NCBI RefSeq assembly: GCF_019145235.1
Contig: NZ_JAHSTV010000005.1
Location: 310,001-374,000 of the forward strand
Length of the DNA stretch: 64,000 bases
Source of the DNA: Pseudomonas farris
Lineage (GTDB): Bacteria; Pseudomonadota; Gammaproteobacteria; Pseudomonadales; Pseudomonadaceae
Reading direction: 5' to 3'
Shown here: positions 1 to 9,539 of the stretch, in pieces
Position numbering within the stretch: the stretch's first letter is position 1
Layout: each line of letters opens with the position of its first letter
The notes under the pieces: generated by a model
The model's database searches: none
Told to the model about the DNA's origin: nothing
The model's input: only the letters and a program-made list of their open reading frames with translations
Program-made: the position numbers and the translations under genes

Positions 1-909
1 AAGGCGCTGCTGTTTCACCCTAACGACGAGGCGTTTCTGATGTACGCCCGCCGTGGTCGCAGCCTGGTGGCCTTGTATGACCCGATCGGCCCGACCCAGC
101 AACGGGCGGAAATGATCTGGCAGTTCCGCGACCTCTGCGATATCCATCACGCCCGCCCCGTGTTCTATCAAGTACGCGCCGAGAATCTGCCGTACTACAT
201 GGACATCGGCCTGACCGCGATCAAGCTCGGCGAAGAAGCCCGGGTCGATCTGCACCGCTTTGATCTCGAAGCCAAGGGCAAAGAGATGAAGGACCTGCGC
301 TACACCTGGAACCGCGGCACCCGTGATGGCCTGTCGCTGGAAATCCATGAGCCGGGGCAAGCACCGATGGATGAGCTCAAGGCTATTTCGGACGCCTGGC
401 TGACTGGCAAGAACGTGCGCGAGAAAGGCTTCTCGCTCGGGCGTTTCAGTGATGACTACCTCAAGCACTTCCGTGTCGCGGTGATTCGTTTCGAAGGGCG
501 CCCGGTGGCGTTCGCCAACCTGCTCGAGACTTACGGCCATGAACTGGCCAGCCTCGACCTGATGCGCGCGCACCCCGACGCCCCCAAGCTGACCATGGAG
601 TTCATGATGGTCGGCCTGATTCAACATTATAAAAATCATGGATACGCGCGCTTCAGCCTGGGCATGGTGCCGTTGTCGGGGTTACAACCCCGGCGCGGCG
701 CACCACTGACCCAGCGCCTGGGTTCGATGGTATTCCGCCGTGGTGAGCAGCTGTACAACTTCCAAGGTTTGCGCCGCTTCAAAGACAAGTTCCAGCCCGA
801 CTGGGAACCCCGTTATATGGCCGTGCCCGCCGGACTCGATCCGCTGGTTGCCCTGGCCGACACTGCCGCCCTGATTGCGGGCGGCTTGACTGGATTGGTG
901 AAACGCTGA
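1..909 (+). CDS. mprF: MprF-type aminoacyl-phosphatidylglycerol synthase, C-terminal part (5' truncated by window edge)
   Basis: The reading frame is open from base 1, so this is the last 302 residues of a larger protein. It is the soluble cytosolic DUF2156/GNAT-like domain of MprF, which moves an amino acid from aminoacyl-tRNA to phosphatidylglycerol. The N-terminal membrane flippase part is outside the window. Recognisable stretches include YDPIGP near the start and the conserved LRYTWNRG and FSLGMVPLSG segments. In P. aeruginosa the homologue PA0920 makes alanyl-PG, so alanine is the likely substrate here, but this is inferred from genus. The stop overlaps the next start (TGATG), so the two genes are translationally coupled. 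Confidence 0.93.
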   Translation, partial: KALLFHPNDEAFLMYARRGRSLVALYDPIGPTQQRAEMIWQFRDLCDIHHARPVFYQVRAENLPYYMDIGLTAIKLGEEARVDLHRFDLEAKGKEMKDLRYTWNRGTRDGLSLEIHEPGQAPMDELKAISDAWLTGKNVREKGFSLGRFSDDYLKHFRVAVIRFEGRPVAFANLLETYGHELASLDLMRAHPDAPKLTMEFMMVGLIQHYKNHGYARFSLGMVPLSGLQPRRGAPLTQRLGSMVFRRGEQLYNFQGLRRFKDKFQPDWEPRYMAVPAGLDPLVALADTAALIAGGLTGLVKR

Positions 910-2204
910 TGATTCAACGCTCCCTGCGGTACGTACTGGCCACACTGGTAGTGCTGGCCCTTATTGTCGGTGGCGGTTACTGGTACCTGAAACGCCCGGC
1001 ACCAGAACCGACCCTCGAACTGCTGACGCCGGCCGATGGCGCCGCGATGACCCGCGTCATCCCCGGCAACACGCCGCGCGCCCAGGTGCTGGTGGCGGTC
1101 AATGAAGAGCAGAAGCTCAGCGACAAACAATTGCTGACCCTGAGCCGCAGCGGCTCGGCGCAGATCGTCCAGGTGATCCTGCCCAAGGACTGCATCCTGC
1201 AAGGTCGCGCTCTGCAAGCAGGTCTCAGGCAACTCAAAGGCCCGGCAACCCTTGTCAGCGGCATCGGCCCTGGCGCCGTGCTGGCGTGGCGCTGGCTGGC
1301 CGAACAGAAGGACGAAAAGGCCCAGGCGATTTCGGTCGACCTGGCCCTGGAAAAACCCGGCTGCACTCACCTGCTGCCGAAAAGCGCTGCCCATGGTCAC
1401 TGGCTGGTGGCCTGGAACGACAACCCGGACGACACCAGCGCCGGTTTCGTGCGTGACCAGGCCAATGCCGAAACCAGCATCAGCGACTACGACATCAACC
1501 TGCCGCAAGTGCTGAACAACGAACTGCGCAAGATCCTCGTCGGTGGCGATAAAGCCGCTGGCGGCCTGCAGATCCCGGTGGTCGAAGTGCCGGCCGGTCA
1601 GGCCAAGGACACCGTCACCCTGTTCCTCTCTGGAGACGGCGGCTGGCGCGACCTCGACCGCGACGTCGCGGGCGAGATGGCGAAGATCGGCTACCCAGTG
1701 GTCGGCATCGACACCCTGCGCTACTACTGGCAGCACAAGAGCCCGGAGCAAAGCGCTCTGGACCTGACCGAACTGATGCAGCACTACCGGCAGAAATGGG
1801 GCACCAAACGCTTCATCCTGACCGGTTACTCGTTCGGCGCGGACGTACTGCCCGCCATCTACAACCGCCTGCCGGAAGCTGAACAGCAGCGCGTCGACGC
1901 AATCATCCTGCTGGCCTTCGCCCGCACCGGCAGCTTCGAAATCGAAGTCGAAGGCTGGCTCGGCAACGCCGGCAAAGAAGCCGCCACCGGCCCGGAAATG
2001 GCCAAGCTGCCGCCGGCAAAAGTGGTGTGCATCTACGGTGAGGAAGAAGTCGACGAGAGCGGCTGCACCGACAAGACCGCCGTGGGCGAAGCGATGAAAC
2101 TGCCCGGCGGCCATCACTTCGACGAGAACTATCCTGCATTGGCACAGCGTTTGGTGGATGTGATCGAGAAGCGTCAAGGGAAGGAGACGGCGGCTCAAGA
2201 GTGA
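909..2204 (+). CDS. AcvB/VirJ family periplasmic serine hydrolase, probable aminoacyl-PG hydrolase
   Basis: A 431-residue protein with one N-terminal hydrophobic segment (about residues 8-25) and then a periplasmic alpha/beta-hydrolase fold. The nucleophile motif G-Y-S-F-G places the catalytic Ser at about residue 308; a C-terminal GGHHFDENY stretch supplies the likely catalytic His. AcvB/VirJ proteins remove the amino acid from aminoacyl-phosphatidylglycerol; the P. aeruginosa neighbour of the alanyl-PG synthase, PA0919, does this. The one-base overlap with mprF suggests an operon that sets lipid aminoacylation by opposing synthesis and hydrolysis. The specific substrate is inferred from the partner gene. 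Confidence 0.9.
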   Translation: MIQRSLRYVLATLVVLALIVGGGYWYLKRPAPEPTLELLTPADGAAMTRVIPGNTPRAQVLVAVNEEQKLSDKQLLTLSRSGSAQIVQVILPKDCILQGRALQAGLRQLKGPATLVSGIGPGAVLAWRWLAEQKDEKAQAISVDLALEKPGCTHLLPKSAAHGHWLVAWNDNPDDTSAGFVRDQANAETSISDYDINLPQVLNNELRKILVGGDKAAGGLQIPVVEVPAGQAKDTVTLFLSGDGGWRDLDRDVAGEMAKIGYPVVGIDTLRYYWQHKSPEQSALDLTELMQHYRQKWGTKRFILTGYSFGADVLPAIYNRLPEAEQQRVDAIILLAFARTGSFEIEVEGWLGNAGKEAATGPEMAKLPPAKVVCIYGEEEVDESGCTDKTAVGEAMKLPGGHHFDENYPALAQRLVDVIEKRQGKETAAQE

Positions 2205-2220
2205 TCTGAGCAGCGCTCAC

Positions 2221-2257
2221 AAAAAGCCCCCGACACCTCACGGTGCGGGGGCTTTTT
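2221..2257 (+). terminator. Intrinsic terminator after the mprF-acvB operon
   Basis: Stem GCCCCCG/CGGGGGC is flanked by AAAAA on the left and TTTTT on the right, 17 bases after the acvB stop. The symmetrical A and T runs would allow termination in both directions. Confidence 0.9.
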
Positions 2258-2292
2258 CATATGAGTGCAAGTTAACCAAACACCGCAGATCC

Positions 2293-2386
2293 CCTGTGGG
2301 AGCGGGCTTGCTCGCGAAAGCGGTATGTCAGTCGACGTCAATGTTGAATGTTAGTCCGTCTTCGCGAGCAAGCCCGCTCCCACAGG
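2293..2386. repeat. REP doublet (REPIN), copy 1
   Basis: Two inverted copies of the REP core GTGGGAGCGGGCTTGCTCG separated by about 45 bases. Such doublets are dispersed by RAYT transposases in fluorescent Pseudomonas; no RAYT gene is in this window. It lies between the acvB terminator and the antitoxin-like gene. Frames through it give spurious peptides beginning MGAGLLAKAV. Confidence 0.92.
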
Positions 2387-2430
2387 ATCTGCGTATCGCC
2401 TGTGCGGATGCGTCTACCGCCCGCGAGCTC

Positions 2431-2721
2431 TTAGGCTTTCCTGGCGTACCGTGCCCGCATATCGTCGTGACTAACTGCCTTGGCCTGATCAAACCCTATC
2501 AATCGCTCCCCGGCTGCTGCTTCAACGCGAAGATCCTTAAGCTCGTCGAGCATTTCCTGATACACATCGACATTGATAATGACCGCTGCTGGCCGATTAT
2601 CTTTGAAAATGACCAGGCGCTCGGTGGCACGGCTGGAGATCTCCTCGAGTCTCGCACTGAAGCCCCTGACCATTGCAGGCATCGATGTCGCTTGGTCAGC
2701 ACGCTCTAATGATGCCGTCAT
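2431..2721 (-). CDS. Phd/YefM-like (StbD-type) antitoxin, apparently orphan
   Basis: A 96-residue protein with the Phd/YefM-like N-terminal plan: a short helical start, then RATERLVIFKDNRPAAVIINVD, the conserved strand and NxxPxAVI region of type II antitoxins, and a C-terminal helix starting YQEMLDELKDL that would bind a toxin. These antitoxins bind their own promoter and neutralise a RelE/ParE-type toxin. The usual toxin gene would follow immediately downstream, at coordinates below 2431, but only a REP doublet and the acvB terminator are there, and no toxin lies upstream either. It is therefore a solitary antitoxin or regulator. Confidence 0.75.
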   Translation of the reverse strand: MTASLERADQATSMPAMVRGFSARLEEISSRATERLVIFKDNRPAAVIINVDVYQEMLDELKDLRVEAAAGERLIGFDQAKAVSHDDMRARYARKA

Positions 2722-2942
2722 ACCTATCTCTCCTCACAATCATGCAGATTTGAACACACAGCTCCACGCAAAGCATTGAGTCGAACTCGACATACAGAAA
2801 GCTGCAAAAAACGCGAATTTACCAAGCTGCGTTTTTCAAGCTCACTGGGCATGTTTAGTTTCGTTTACTAAAAGATCTCGCAATATCGGATGACGCCCGC
2901 AGACCTTGTAGGCAAACTCCTAATCTTGCCAATTGGGTACGT

Positions 2943-3220
2943 TTGGGCACTTTGCTGCCTTGTTGGGCTTTTCTTCGACGGGATACTCTCCGGACGTCGC
3001 TGACCATTCAGCGATCGGGCTTGGAAACCCGTCGAGCGAATAGTAACAACGTGCCCAACATGACCGCAGACCTTTACGGCTGCAATCTTGTGTCATGGCG
3101 GTTGTGCGCGGGACGTCTTCGGACGTGCCGGTTTCCTAGGCTCCCGGTTTTCCAACCTGCGCACAGCTGCCACCCATTCGCTTGGAAACGAACGTGGCAG
3201 TTCCTCAAGCTTAGGGAATA
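2943..3220 (+). promoter_or_regulatory. Long structured leader of the DUF3077-like gene, candidate cis-regulatory RNA
   Basis: The 500-base gap 2722-3223 holds no convincing gene, but its second half is dense with pairing segments. These include TTGGGCAC 2943-2950 or TGTTGGGC 2961-2968 with GTGCCCAACA 3051-3060 (mutually exclusive); TCGACGGG 2975-2982 with CCCGTCGA 3028-3035; CGCTGA 2998-3003 with TCAGCG 3008-3013; CGGG 3016-3019 with CCCG 3028-3031; CATGAC 3059-3064 with GTCATG 3092-3097; a 13-bp helix 3097-3109 with 3159-3171; ACGTC-TTCG-GACGT 3113-3126; and TGCCAC 3168-3173 with GTGGCA 3194-3199. The loops at 3020-3027 and 3181-3188 are both CTTGGAAA and are complementary to TTTTCCAA 3148-3155. 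It ends at the ribosome binding site AGGGA. Function is unknown. Confidence 0.6.
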
Positions 3221-3223
3221 GAC

Positions 3224-3550
3224 ATGTCCAAAATAGATTCGACCGCGATTTCAGAACTAAAAACCATCGGCCTCACCCCGCTCATCTACTGCTCGGATCA
3301 GGCGTTGTTCAACGTCCGGGCCGGCGTCCCCATCGTTGATGCATTGTCACAAGCCTCCGATCTGCTGTTCCTCGCCAAATCATTTACCGAGGATGCAGCC
3401 TACATAAAAGACATCGACCGCCACGCCTGGGCCGCGCATTATTTGACGGCTATGTCCAAGGCAGTGATTGATGATGTGGTGAAGGTGCTGACACCGCGAC
3501 CTGCTCGGACAAAGACTGAATCTGAAGAAGAGCTGCCTGAAAGCAAGTAA
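3224..3550 (+). CDS. Small DUF3077-like Pseudomonas protein of unknown function
   Basis: A 108-residue soluble protein with no signal peptide or membrane segment. The middle reads as two helices (around VDALSQASDLLFLAKSF and AWAAHYLTAMSKAVIDDVV), and the C-terminal 20 residues are charged and probably disordered. It resembles the small Pseudomonas family I know as DUF3077, named from memory. Start ATG 3224 is supported by AGGGA seven bases upstream, and a strong terminator follows. It is a single-gene unit behind an unusually long structured leader, which suggests post-transcriptional control. I can assign no biochemical role. Confidence 0.75.
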   Translation: MSKIDSTAISELKTIGLTPLIYCSDQALFNVRAGVPIVDALSQASDLLFLAKSFTEDAAYIKDIDRHAWAAHYLTAMSKAVIDDVVKVLTPRPARTKTESEEELPESK

Positions 3551-3564
3551 AGGCATAGAGACGG

Positions 3565-3592
3565 AAAAGCCGCGTAACTACGCGGCTTTTTT
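3565..3592 (+). terminator. Intrinsic terminator of the DUF3077-like gene
   Basis: Stem AAGCCGCGTA/TACGCGGCTT with a short loop, followed by a T run, 15 bases after the stop codon. Confidence 0.9.
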
Positions 3593-3608
3593 CATACATG
3601 CCAGATCC

Positions 3609-3704
3609 CCTGTGGGAGCGGGCTTGCTCGCGAAGGCAGTGTGTCAGGCAACATTGATGTCGACTGACACTCCCTCTTCGCGAGCAAGCCCGCTCCCACA
3701 AGGG
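3609..3704. repeat. REP doublet (REPIN), copy 2
   Basis: Inverted pair of the GTGGGAGCGGGCTTGCTCG core around a 45-base spacer, between the terminators of two convergent genes (the DUF3077-like gene and kup). Confidence 0.92.
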
Positions 3705-3737
3705 ATCTCCTTGACTCCAAAAAATGTACTCCGACAC

Positions 3738-3777
3738 AAAAAAGCGCCCGCTACCTTCATGGCAACAGGGGCTTTTT
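3738..3777 (-). terminator. Probable terminator of kup
   Basis: On the minus strand AGCCCCTG and CGGGCGCT pair with one mismatch around a loop of about 15 bases and run into TTTTTT. It sits just past the kup stop. Confidence 0.55.
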
Positions 3778-3785
3778 CATGTGGC

Positions 3786-5687
3786 TTACATCTCGACTTG
3801 CGTACCCAACTCAATCACCCGGTTCAGCGGCAAATTGAAGAACCGCAGGTTGCCGTTGGCATTCTTCAACATGAAGGCAAATAACGCCTCGCGCCAGCGG
3901 GCCATGCCTTCGAGTTTGGAGGCGATGACCGTCTCGCGGCTGAGGAAGTAGGTGGTGCGCATCGGGCTGAAATTCAGATCATCCAGATGGCACAGTTTCA
4001 AGGCCTCAGGCACGTCCGGCTCGTCGGTGAAACCGAAGTGCAGGATCACCCGGAAGAACCCTTCGCCGTAGGAATCGACATCGAAACGCCGTTGTGGCGG
4101 GACGCGCGGGATGTCTTCGTACACCACTGTCAGCAACACGACTTGCTCGTGCAGCACCTGGTTATGCAGCAGGTTGTGCAACAGCGCGTGAGGCACGGCA
4201 TCCGGGCGGGCGGTAAGAAACACAGCCGTTCCCTGGACCCGATGCGGCGGTTGCACGCGGATACTGCTGATGAAGATCGGCAGCGGTAACCCGCCTTCGT
4301 CCAGTCGCTCCACCAGCAGTTGCTTGCCGCGTTTCCAGGTGGTCATCAACACGAACAGCGCGATACCGGCAATTACCGGGAACGCACCGCCCTGAATGAT
4401 TTTCGGCACGTTGGCGGCGAAGTAAAGACCGTCCACCAACAGGAAACCCAGCAGCACCGGAACCGCGAGGATCGGTGGCCACTTCCACAACAGCAACATC
4501 ACCGCCGACACCAGGATGGTGGTCATCAGCATCGTACCAGTCACCGCCACGCCGTAAGCCGAAGCCAACGCGCCGGAGGACTCGAAGCCCAGTACCAACA
4601 GAATCACGCCAACCATCAGCGCCCAGTTCACCGCGCCGATATAGATCTGGCCTTGCTCGGCACTGGACGTGTGCTGGATGTGCATGCGTGGAATGTAGCC
4701 GAGCTGGATCGCCTGACGAGTCAGGGAGAACGCACCGGAGATGACCGCTTGCGAGGCAATCACCGTGGCCATCGTCGACAATCCCACCAATGGAATCAAC
4801 GCCCAGCTTGGCGCCAGAAGATAGAACGGGTTACGAGCGGCTTCTGGATCACCAAGCAGCAATGCGCCCTGCCCGAAGTAGTTCAGCATTAGCGCCGGCA
4901 GAACCAGAATGAACCAGGCCCGGGCGATCGGCTTGCGACCGAAGTGGCCCATGTCGGCGTACAACGCCTCGGCACCGGTCAATGCCAGCACCACGGCGCC
5001 AAGAATCGCGATCCCCATGCCCGGATGGACCATGAAGAAGCGCACGCCCCACACCGGATTCATTGCCTGCAACACTTCCGGGTGCTGGCTGATGCCATAC
5101 ACGCCCAGCGCGCCCAGCACCAGAAACCAGGTGACCATGATTGGCCCGAACAAAATACCGATCCGCGCCGTACCGTGGCGCTGAATCAGGAACAACGCCA
5201 CCAGCACGATCAATGACAGCGGCACCACCCAATGGTCGATACCCTCGAATGCCAGCCCCAGGCCTTCAATCGCCGAGAGAACGGAAATCGCCGGGGTGAT
5301 CATGCTGTCGCCATAGAACAGCGCCGCGCCGATCAGCCCGCAGACCACCAACAACGTGCGCAATTTTGGATGCCCGGCCGCTGCTCGTCGGGCCAGGGCG
5401 GTCAAGGCCATGATCCCGCCTTCGCCCTGGTTGTCGGCACGCAGCACGAACATCATGTATTTGATTGAGACGACCCAGATCAGCGACCAGAAGATCAGCG
5501 CCAGAATGCCCAGCACGCCGTCATGGTTGACCGGCACGCCATAGCCACCGGAAAACACTTCTTTGAGGGTGTACAGCGGGCTCGTGCCGATATCGCCATA
5601 AACCACCCCGACCGCCGCGACCAGCATGCCGATCGGCTTCGCCGCCGAATGCTCGGCACCCGCAGCCTGACTACTTGCCTGACCCAT
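3786..5687 (-). CDS. kup: Kup (TrkD) low-affinity potassium uptake protein
   Basis: A 633-residue inner-membrane transporter that imports K+ together with H+. The family signature [13 protein letters not shown] is at residues 27-39, followed by about twelve hydrophobic segments up to residue 450 and then a soluble C-terminal domain of about 180 residues, the usual Kup layout and length. Start ATG 5687 places the signature at the normal distance from the N-terminus. It is divergent from rimO across a 290-base gap that must hold both promoters; I see no clear operator there. Confidence 0.97.
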   Translation of the reverse strand: MGQASSQAAGAEHSAAKPIGMLVAAVGVVYGDIGTSPLYTLKEVFSGGYGVPVNHDGVLGILALIFWSLIWVVSIKYMMFVLRADNQGEGGIMALTALARRAAAGHPKLRTLLVVCGLIGAALFYGDSMITPAISVLSAIEGLGLAFEGIDHWVVPLSLIVLVALFLIQRHGTARIGILFGPIMVTWFLVLGALGVYGISQHPEVLQAMNPVWGVRFFMVHPGMGIAILGAVVLALTGAEALYADMGHFGRKPIARAWFILVLPALMLNYFGQGALLLGDPEAARNPFYLLAPSWALIPLVGLSTMATVIASQAVISGAFSLTRQAIQLGYIPRMHIQHTSSAEQGQIYIGAVNWALMVGVILLVLGFESSGALASAYGVAVTGTMLMTTILVSAVMLLLWKWPPILAVPVLLGFLLVDGLYFAANVPKIIQGGAFPVIAGIALFVLMTTWKRGKQLLVERLDEGGLPLPIFISSIRVQPPHRVQGTAVFLTARPDAVPHALLHNLLHNQVLHEQVVLLTVVYEDIPRVPPQRRFDVDSYGEGFFRVILHFGFTDEPDVPEALKLCHLDDLNFSPMRTTYFLSRETVIASKLEGMARWREALFAFMLKNANGNLRFFNLPLNRVIELGTQVEM

Positions 5688-5977
5688 CCACCACTCCTAC
5701 TTCCAGACCCGGACTTCTTTGAAAAAGACACTATGCTTTGCGTCGCAGCATGCACTGTTTTACTTGTTGTTACAGACGTTTTGTTGACTGTAGAAAATCG
5801 GTAAAGCGCAACGGCGCGAAGCATAGCGCAGCACTCGTCGTATTTCCCTGCATAAAGCTGGTCAAGTGCGCCTCTCACCGCTAGAATTGCGCACTTTTTG
5901 ACCAGAGGCGCAACATAGCGCCCGTCTGTCGCCTTGCCGTCTTCGGCTGGAGGCGTCCCAAAACACCGAGGTTAGAC

Positions 5978-7315
<1,338 letters not shown>

Positions 7316-7328
7316 ACGCAAAAAATAC

Positions 7329-7367
7329 AAAAAGCCCTGCTCTCTTGACGAGATGTGGGGCTTTTTT
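7329..7367 (+). terminator. Intrinsic terminator of rimO
   Basis: AAAAAGCCC and GGGCTTTTTT form the arms about 15 bases after the rimO stop; the loop region contains a second short pairing (CTCTTGACGAGA). Confidence 0.85.
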
Positions 7368-7427
7368 ACGTCTATCGTTTTGTGAGAGAAAGAACTCGCG
7401 TCATCCACGCAAGAGAGGCCAGCGGGC

Positions 7428-7901
7428 ATGCGCCAACACTCGGTCATTCACACACCGAAACAGAGCGACTACGAAGAACTCACCCAAGTGTGGGAAGCCT
7501 CGGTGCGCGCCACCCATGACTTTCTGCCCGACAGCTACATCGACCTGCTGAAGAATCTGGTACTGACCCGCTACCTCGACGCGGTGATGCTGATCTGCAC
7601 CAAAGACTCGCGCCAGCGCATCACCGGGTTCGCTGGCGTGGCGGCGGGCAAGATCGAAATGCTCTTCATCGACCCGGCGCATCGCGGCAAGGGCCTGGGC
7701 AAGCAATTGCTGCGCTACGCCCTGGAACACCTGAACGCCGATGAACTGGACGTCAACGAGCAAAACCCGCAGGCCTTGGGGTTTTACTTCAAACAGGGCT
7801 TTGAGGTGATCGGTCGCTCCGAGCACGACGGTATGGGTCAGCCCTATCCGTTGCTGCACATGCGTTTGCGTCAAAACCAGCAAAGTTCACAGCATGGCTG
7901 A
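7428..7901 (+). CDS. YjaB-like GNAT N-acetyltransferase
   Basis: A 157-residue single-domain acetyltransferase using acetyl-CoA. The motif HRGKGLGKQLL is the pyrophosphate-binding Q/RxxGxG/A loop, and the C-terminal half (DVNEQNPQALGFYFKQGF, then GRSEHDGMGQPYPLL) matches what I remember of E. coli YjaB closely, including the ATHDFL segment near the N-terminus. The acceptor substrate is not established. It stands alone, between the rimO terminator and a REP doublet. Start ATG 7428 gives the usual family length. Confidence 0.88.
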   Translation: MRQHSVIHTPKQSDYEELTQVWEASVRATHDFLPDSYIDLLKNLVLTRYLDAVMLICTKDSRQRITGFAGVAAGKIEMLFIDPAHRGKGLGKQLLRYALEHLNADELDVNEQNPQALGFYFKQGFEVIGRSEHDGMGQPYPLLHMRLRQNQQSSQHG

Positions 7902-7918
7902 CACAACACGGAACAAAT

Positions 7919-8007
7919 GTGGGAGCGGGCTTGCTCGCGAAAGCGGTGTGTCAGTCAACATTGATGTCAGCTGACAAATTGCATTCGCGAGCAAGCCCGC
8001 TCCCACA
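7919..8007. repeat. REP doublet (REPIN), copy 3
   Basis: Inverted pair of the same REP core as copies 1 and 2, in the 190-base gap between the YjaB-like gene and the pseudouridine-synthase-like gene. The downstream frame stays open back into the repeat, but this is not coding. Confidence 0.92.
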
Positions 8008-8092
8008 AAAAAGCCACACGGCGCAAATGGATTCGCGATTAACCGGCGCCAGGCAGGTACAATGCCCACCCCTTTTTTGTTACGGCCCTGTC

Positions 8093-8803
8093 ATGACTGA
8101 CCCGATTCGTCTCTCCAAACGCCTCATCGAACTCGTCGGCTGTTCCCGTCGGGAGGCTGAGCTGTTCATCGAGGGCGGCTGGGTCACCGTGGACGGCGAA
8201 GTCATCGACGAGCCGCAGTTCAAGGTCGACACCCAAAAAGTCGAGCTTGACCCAGAGGCCAAGGCCACTGCGCCGGAGCCCGTGACCATCCTGTTCAACG
8301 TCCCTGCGGACATGGACGCGGAAACGGCCATGGCGACCATCAGCGCCGAGACCCTGAGCGAAGAACACCGCTACGGCAAACGTCCGCTCAAGGGCCACTT
8401 CCTGCGCCTGACCGCCAGCACCGATCTGCAGGCCAATGCCAGCGGTCTGCTGGTGTTCACCCAGGACTGGAAGATCCTGCGCAAACTCACCGCCGACTCC
8501 GCCAAGATCGAGCAAGAGTATGTGGTCGAAGTTGAAGGCGACATGGTGGCGCACGGCCTCAACCGCCTGAACCACGGCCTGACCTACAAGGGCAAGGAAC
8601 TGCCGCCGGTCAAAGCCAGCTGGCAGAACGAAAACCGCCTGCGCTTTGCGATGAAGAACCCACAACCGGGCGTGATCGCCCTGTTTTGCCAGGCTGTAGG
8701 CCTGAAGGTCGTCGCCATCCGCCGCATCCGTATCGGCGGCGTATCCATCGGCAAAGTGCCGTTGGGACAATGGCGCTACCTGTCCGGCAAAGAGAAGTTC
8801 TAA
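8093..8803 (+). CDS. RluF/RsuA-family pseudouridine-synthase-like protein with the catalytic Asp replaced
   Basis: A 236-residue protein with an N-terminal S4 RNA-binding domain (about residues 5-50, including CSRREAELFIEGGWVTVDG) and an RsuA/RluF-type catalytic fold (YGKRPLKGHF at 94-103, SGLLVFTQD at 117-125, EQEYVVEVEG, and a C-terminal VVAIRRIRIGG). Family members have a G-R-L-D-x-[DE]-[ST]-[ST]-G-L motif in which Asp is catalytic. Here the equivalent reads T-D-L-Q-A-N-A-S-G-L, with Gln113 where the Asp should be and an Asp two residues earlier. Start ATG 8093 avoids reading into the REP. Whether it makes pseudouridine is uncertain. Confidence 0.85.
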   Translation: MTDPIRLSKRLIELVGCSRREAELFIEGGWVTVDGEVIDEPQFKVDTQKVELDPEAKATAPEPVTILFNVPADMDAETAMATISAETLSEEHRYGKRPLKGHFLRLTASTDLQANASGLLVFTQDWKILRKLTADSAKIEQEYVVEVEGDMVAHGLNRLNHGLTYKGKELPPVKASWQNENRLRFAMKNPQPGVIALFCQAVGLKVVAIRRIRIGGVSIGKVPLGQWRYLSGKEKF

Positions 8804-8878
8804 GACTTTTCACGCCGCCATACATTTCGGCGCCGCTGCTTATGCGGCGCCCACTGCTGAATATCAGGACTGCACACC

Positions 8879-9349
8879 ATGATTCATAACGACGTACTGC
8901 GCAGCGTGCGCTACATGCTCGACATCAGCGACAAGAAAGTCATCGAAATCATCAAGATCGGTGGCATGGACGTGTCCCTGGAAGACTTGCTGACCTACCT
9001 CGACAAGAAAGAGGAAGACGAGGAAGGCTTCGTACGCTGCCCGGACGAGGTCATGGCGCATTTCCTCGATGGCCTGGTGATCTTCAAGCGCGGCAAGGAC
9101 GAAAGCCGTCCGCCGCAGCCGATCGAAGTGCCGGTGACCAACAACATCATCCTGAAGAAGTTGCGTGTGGCCTTCGAACTGAAGGAAGACGACATGCACG
9201 CCATCCTCAAGGCTGCCGAGTTCCCGGTGTCCAAGCCTGAGCTGAGCGCGCTGTTCCGCAAGTTCGGCCACACCAACTACCGTGCGTGCGGCGACCAGTT
9301 GCTGCGCAATTTCCTCAAGGGCCTGACCCTGCGCGTTCGCCCGCAGTAA
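8879..9349 (+). CDS. YehS/DUF1456 family protein
   Basis: A 156-residue protein with two tandem copies of a helical module: residues 1-50 (NDVLRSVRYMLDISDKKVIEIIKIGG) and residues 85-130 (NNIILKKLRVAFELKEDDMHAILKAAEF). This is the DUF1456/YehS layout, and both copies contain the alternating L-R-x-x-F/M-x-L pattern. The family is soluble, cytosolic and without a firmly established biochemical function. Start ATG 8879. A REP-like palindrome of a different type follows the stop. Confidence 0.9.
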   Translation: MIHNDVLRSVRYMLDISDKKVIEIIKIGGMDVSLEDLLTYLDKKEEDEEGFVRCPDEVMAHFLDGLVIFKRGKDESRPPQPIEVPVTNNIILKKLRVAFELKEDDMHAILKAAEFPVSKPELSALFRKFGHTNYRACGDQLLRNFLKGLTLRVRPQ

Positions 9350-9361
9350 ATCGCCCACGAA

Positions 9362-9433
9362 CCTGTAGGAGCACAGCTTGCTGGCGAAGGCGATCTTGAA
9401 AACGCCTTCGCCAGCAAGCTGTGCTCCTACAGG
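9362..9433. repeat. Second REP type: long perfect palindrome after yehS
   Basis: CCTGTAGGAGCACAGCTTGC at one end and its reverse complement at the other, with GGCGAAGGCG and CGCCTTCGCC inside, make a 31-base arm around a short loop. It differs in sequence from the other REP copies in the window and has shorter spacing. It might also serve as a terminator, but no T run follows. Confidence 0.85.
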
Positions 9434-9539
9434 GATGGTGGCAAAGGCTGTATAGACCCTCATTCCTCGCAAAAATAGTGGCTCCGCTTCTGGCGGCTGA
9501 CGACTAGGGTGTATTGACCCTCAGCTCTCAGGATTCGCC

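Noticed and set aside
2260..2430. Toxin partner for the antitoxin
   Set aside because: Only a terminator and a REP doublet occupy the expected position, and frames there are too short and repeat-derived.
2293..3704. CRISPR-like repeats from the recurring GTGGGAGC palindromes
   Set aside because: The units are inverted pairs dispersed over tens of kilobases, not regularly spaced direct repeats, and no cas genes are present.
7919..8092. N-terminal extension of the pseudouridine-synthase-like protein
   Set aside because: The extension begins inside a REP doublet, and the same spurious peptide start appears at other REP copies.
9362..9433. Terminator of yehS
   Set aside because: The palindrome is strong but no T run follows on either strand; it fits a second REP type better.
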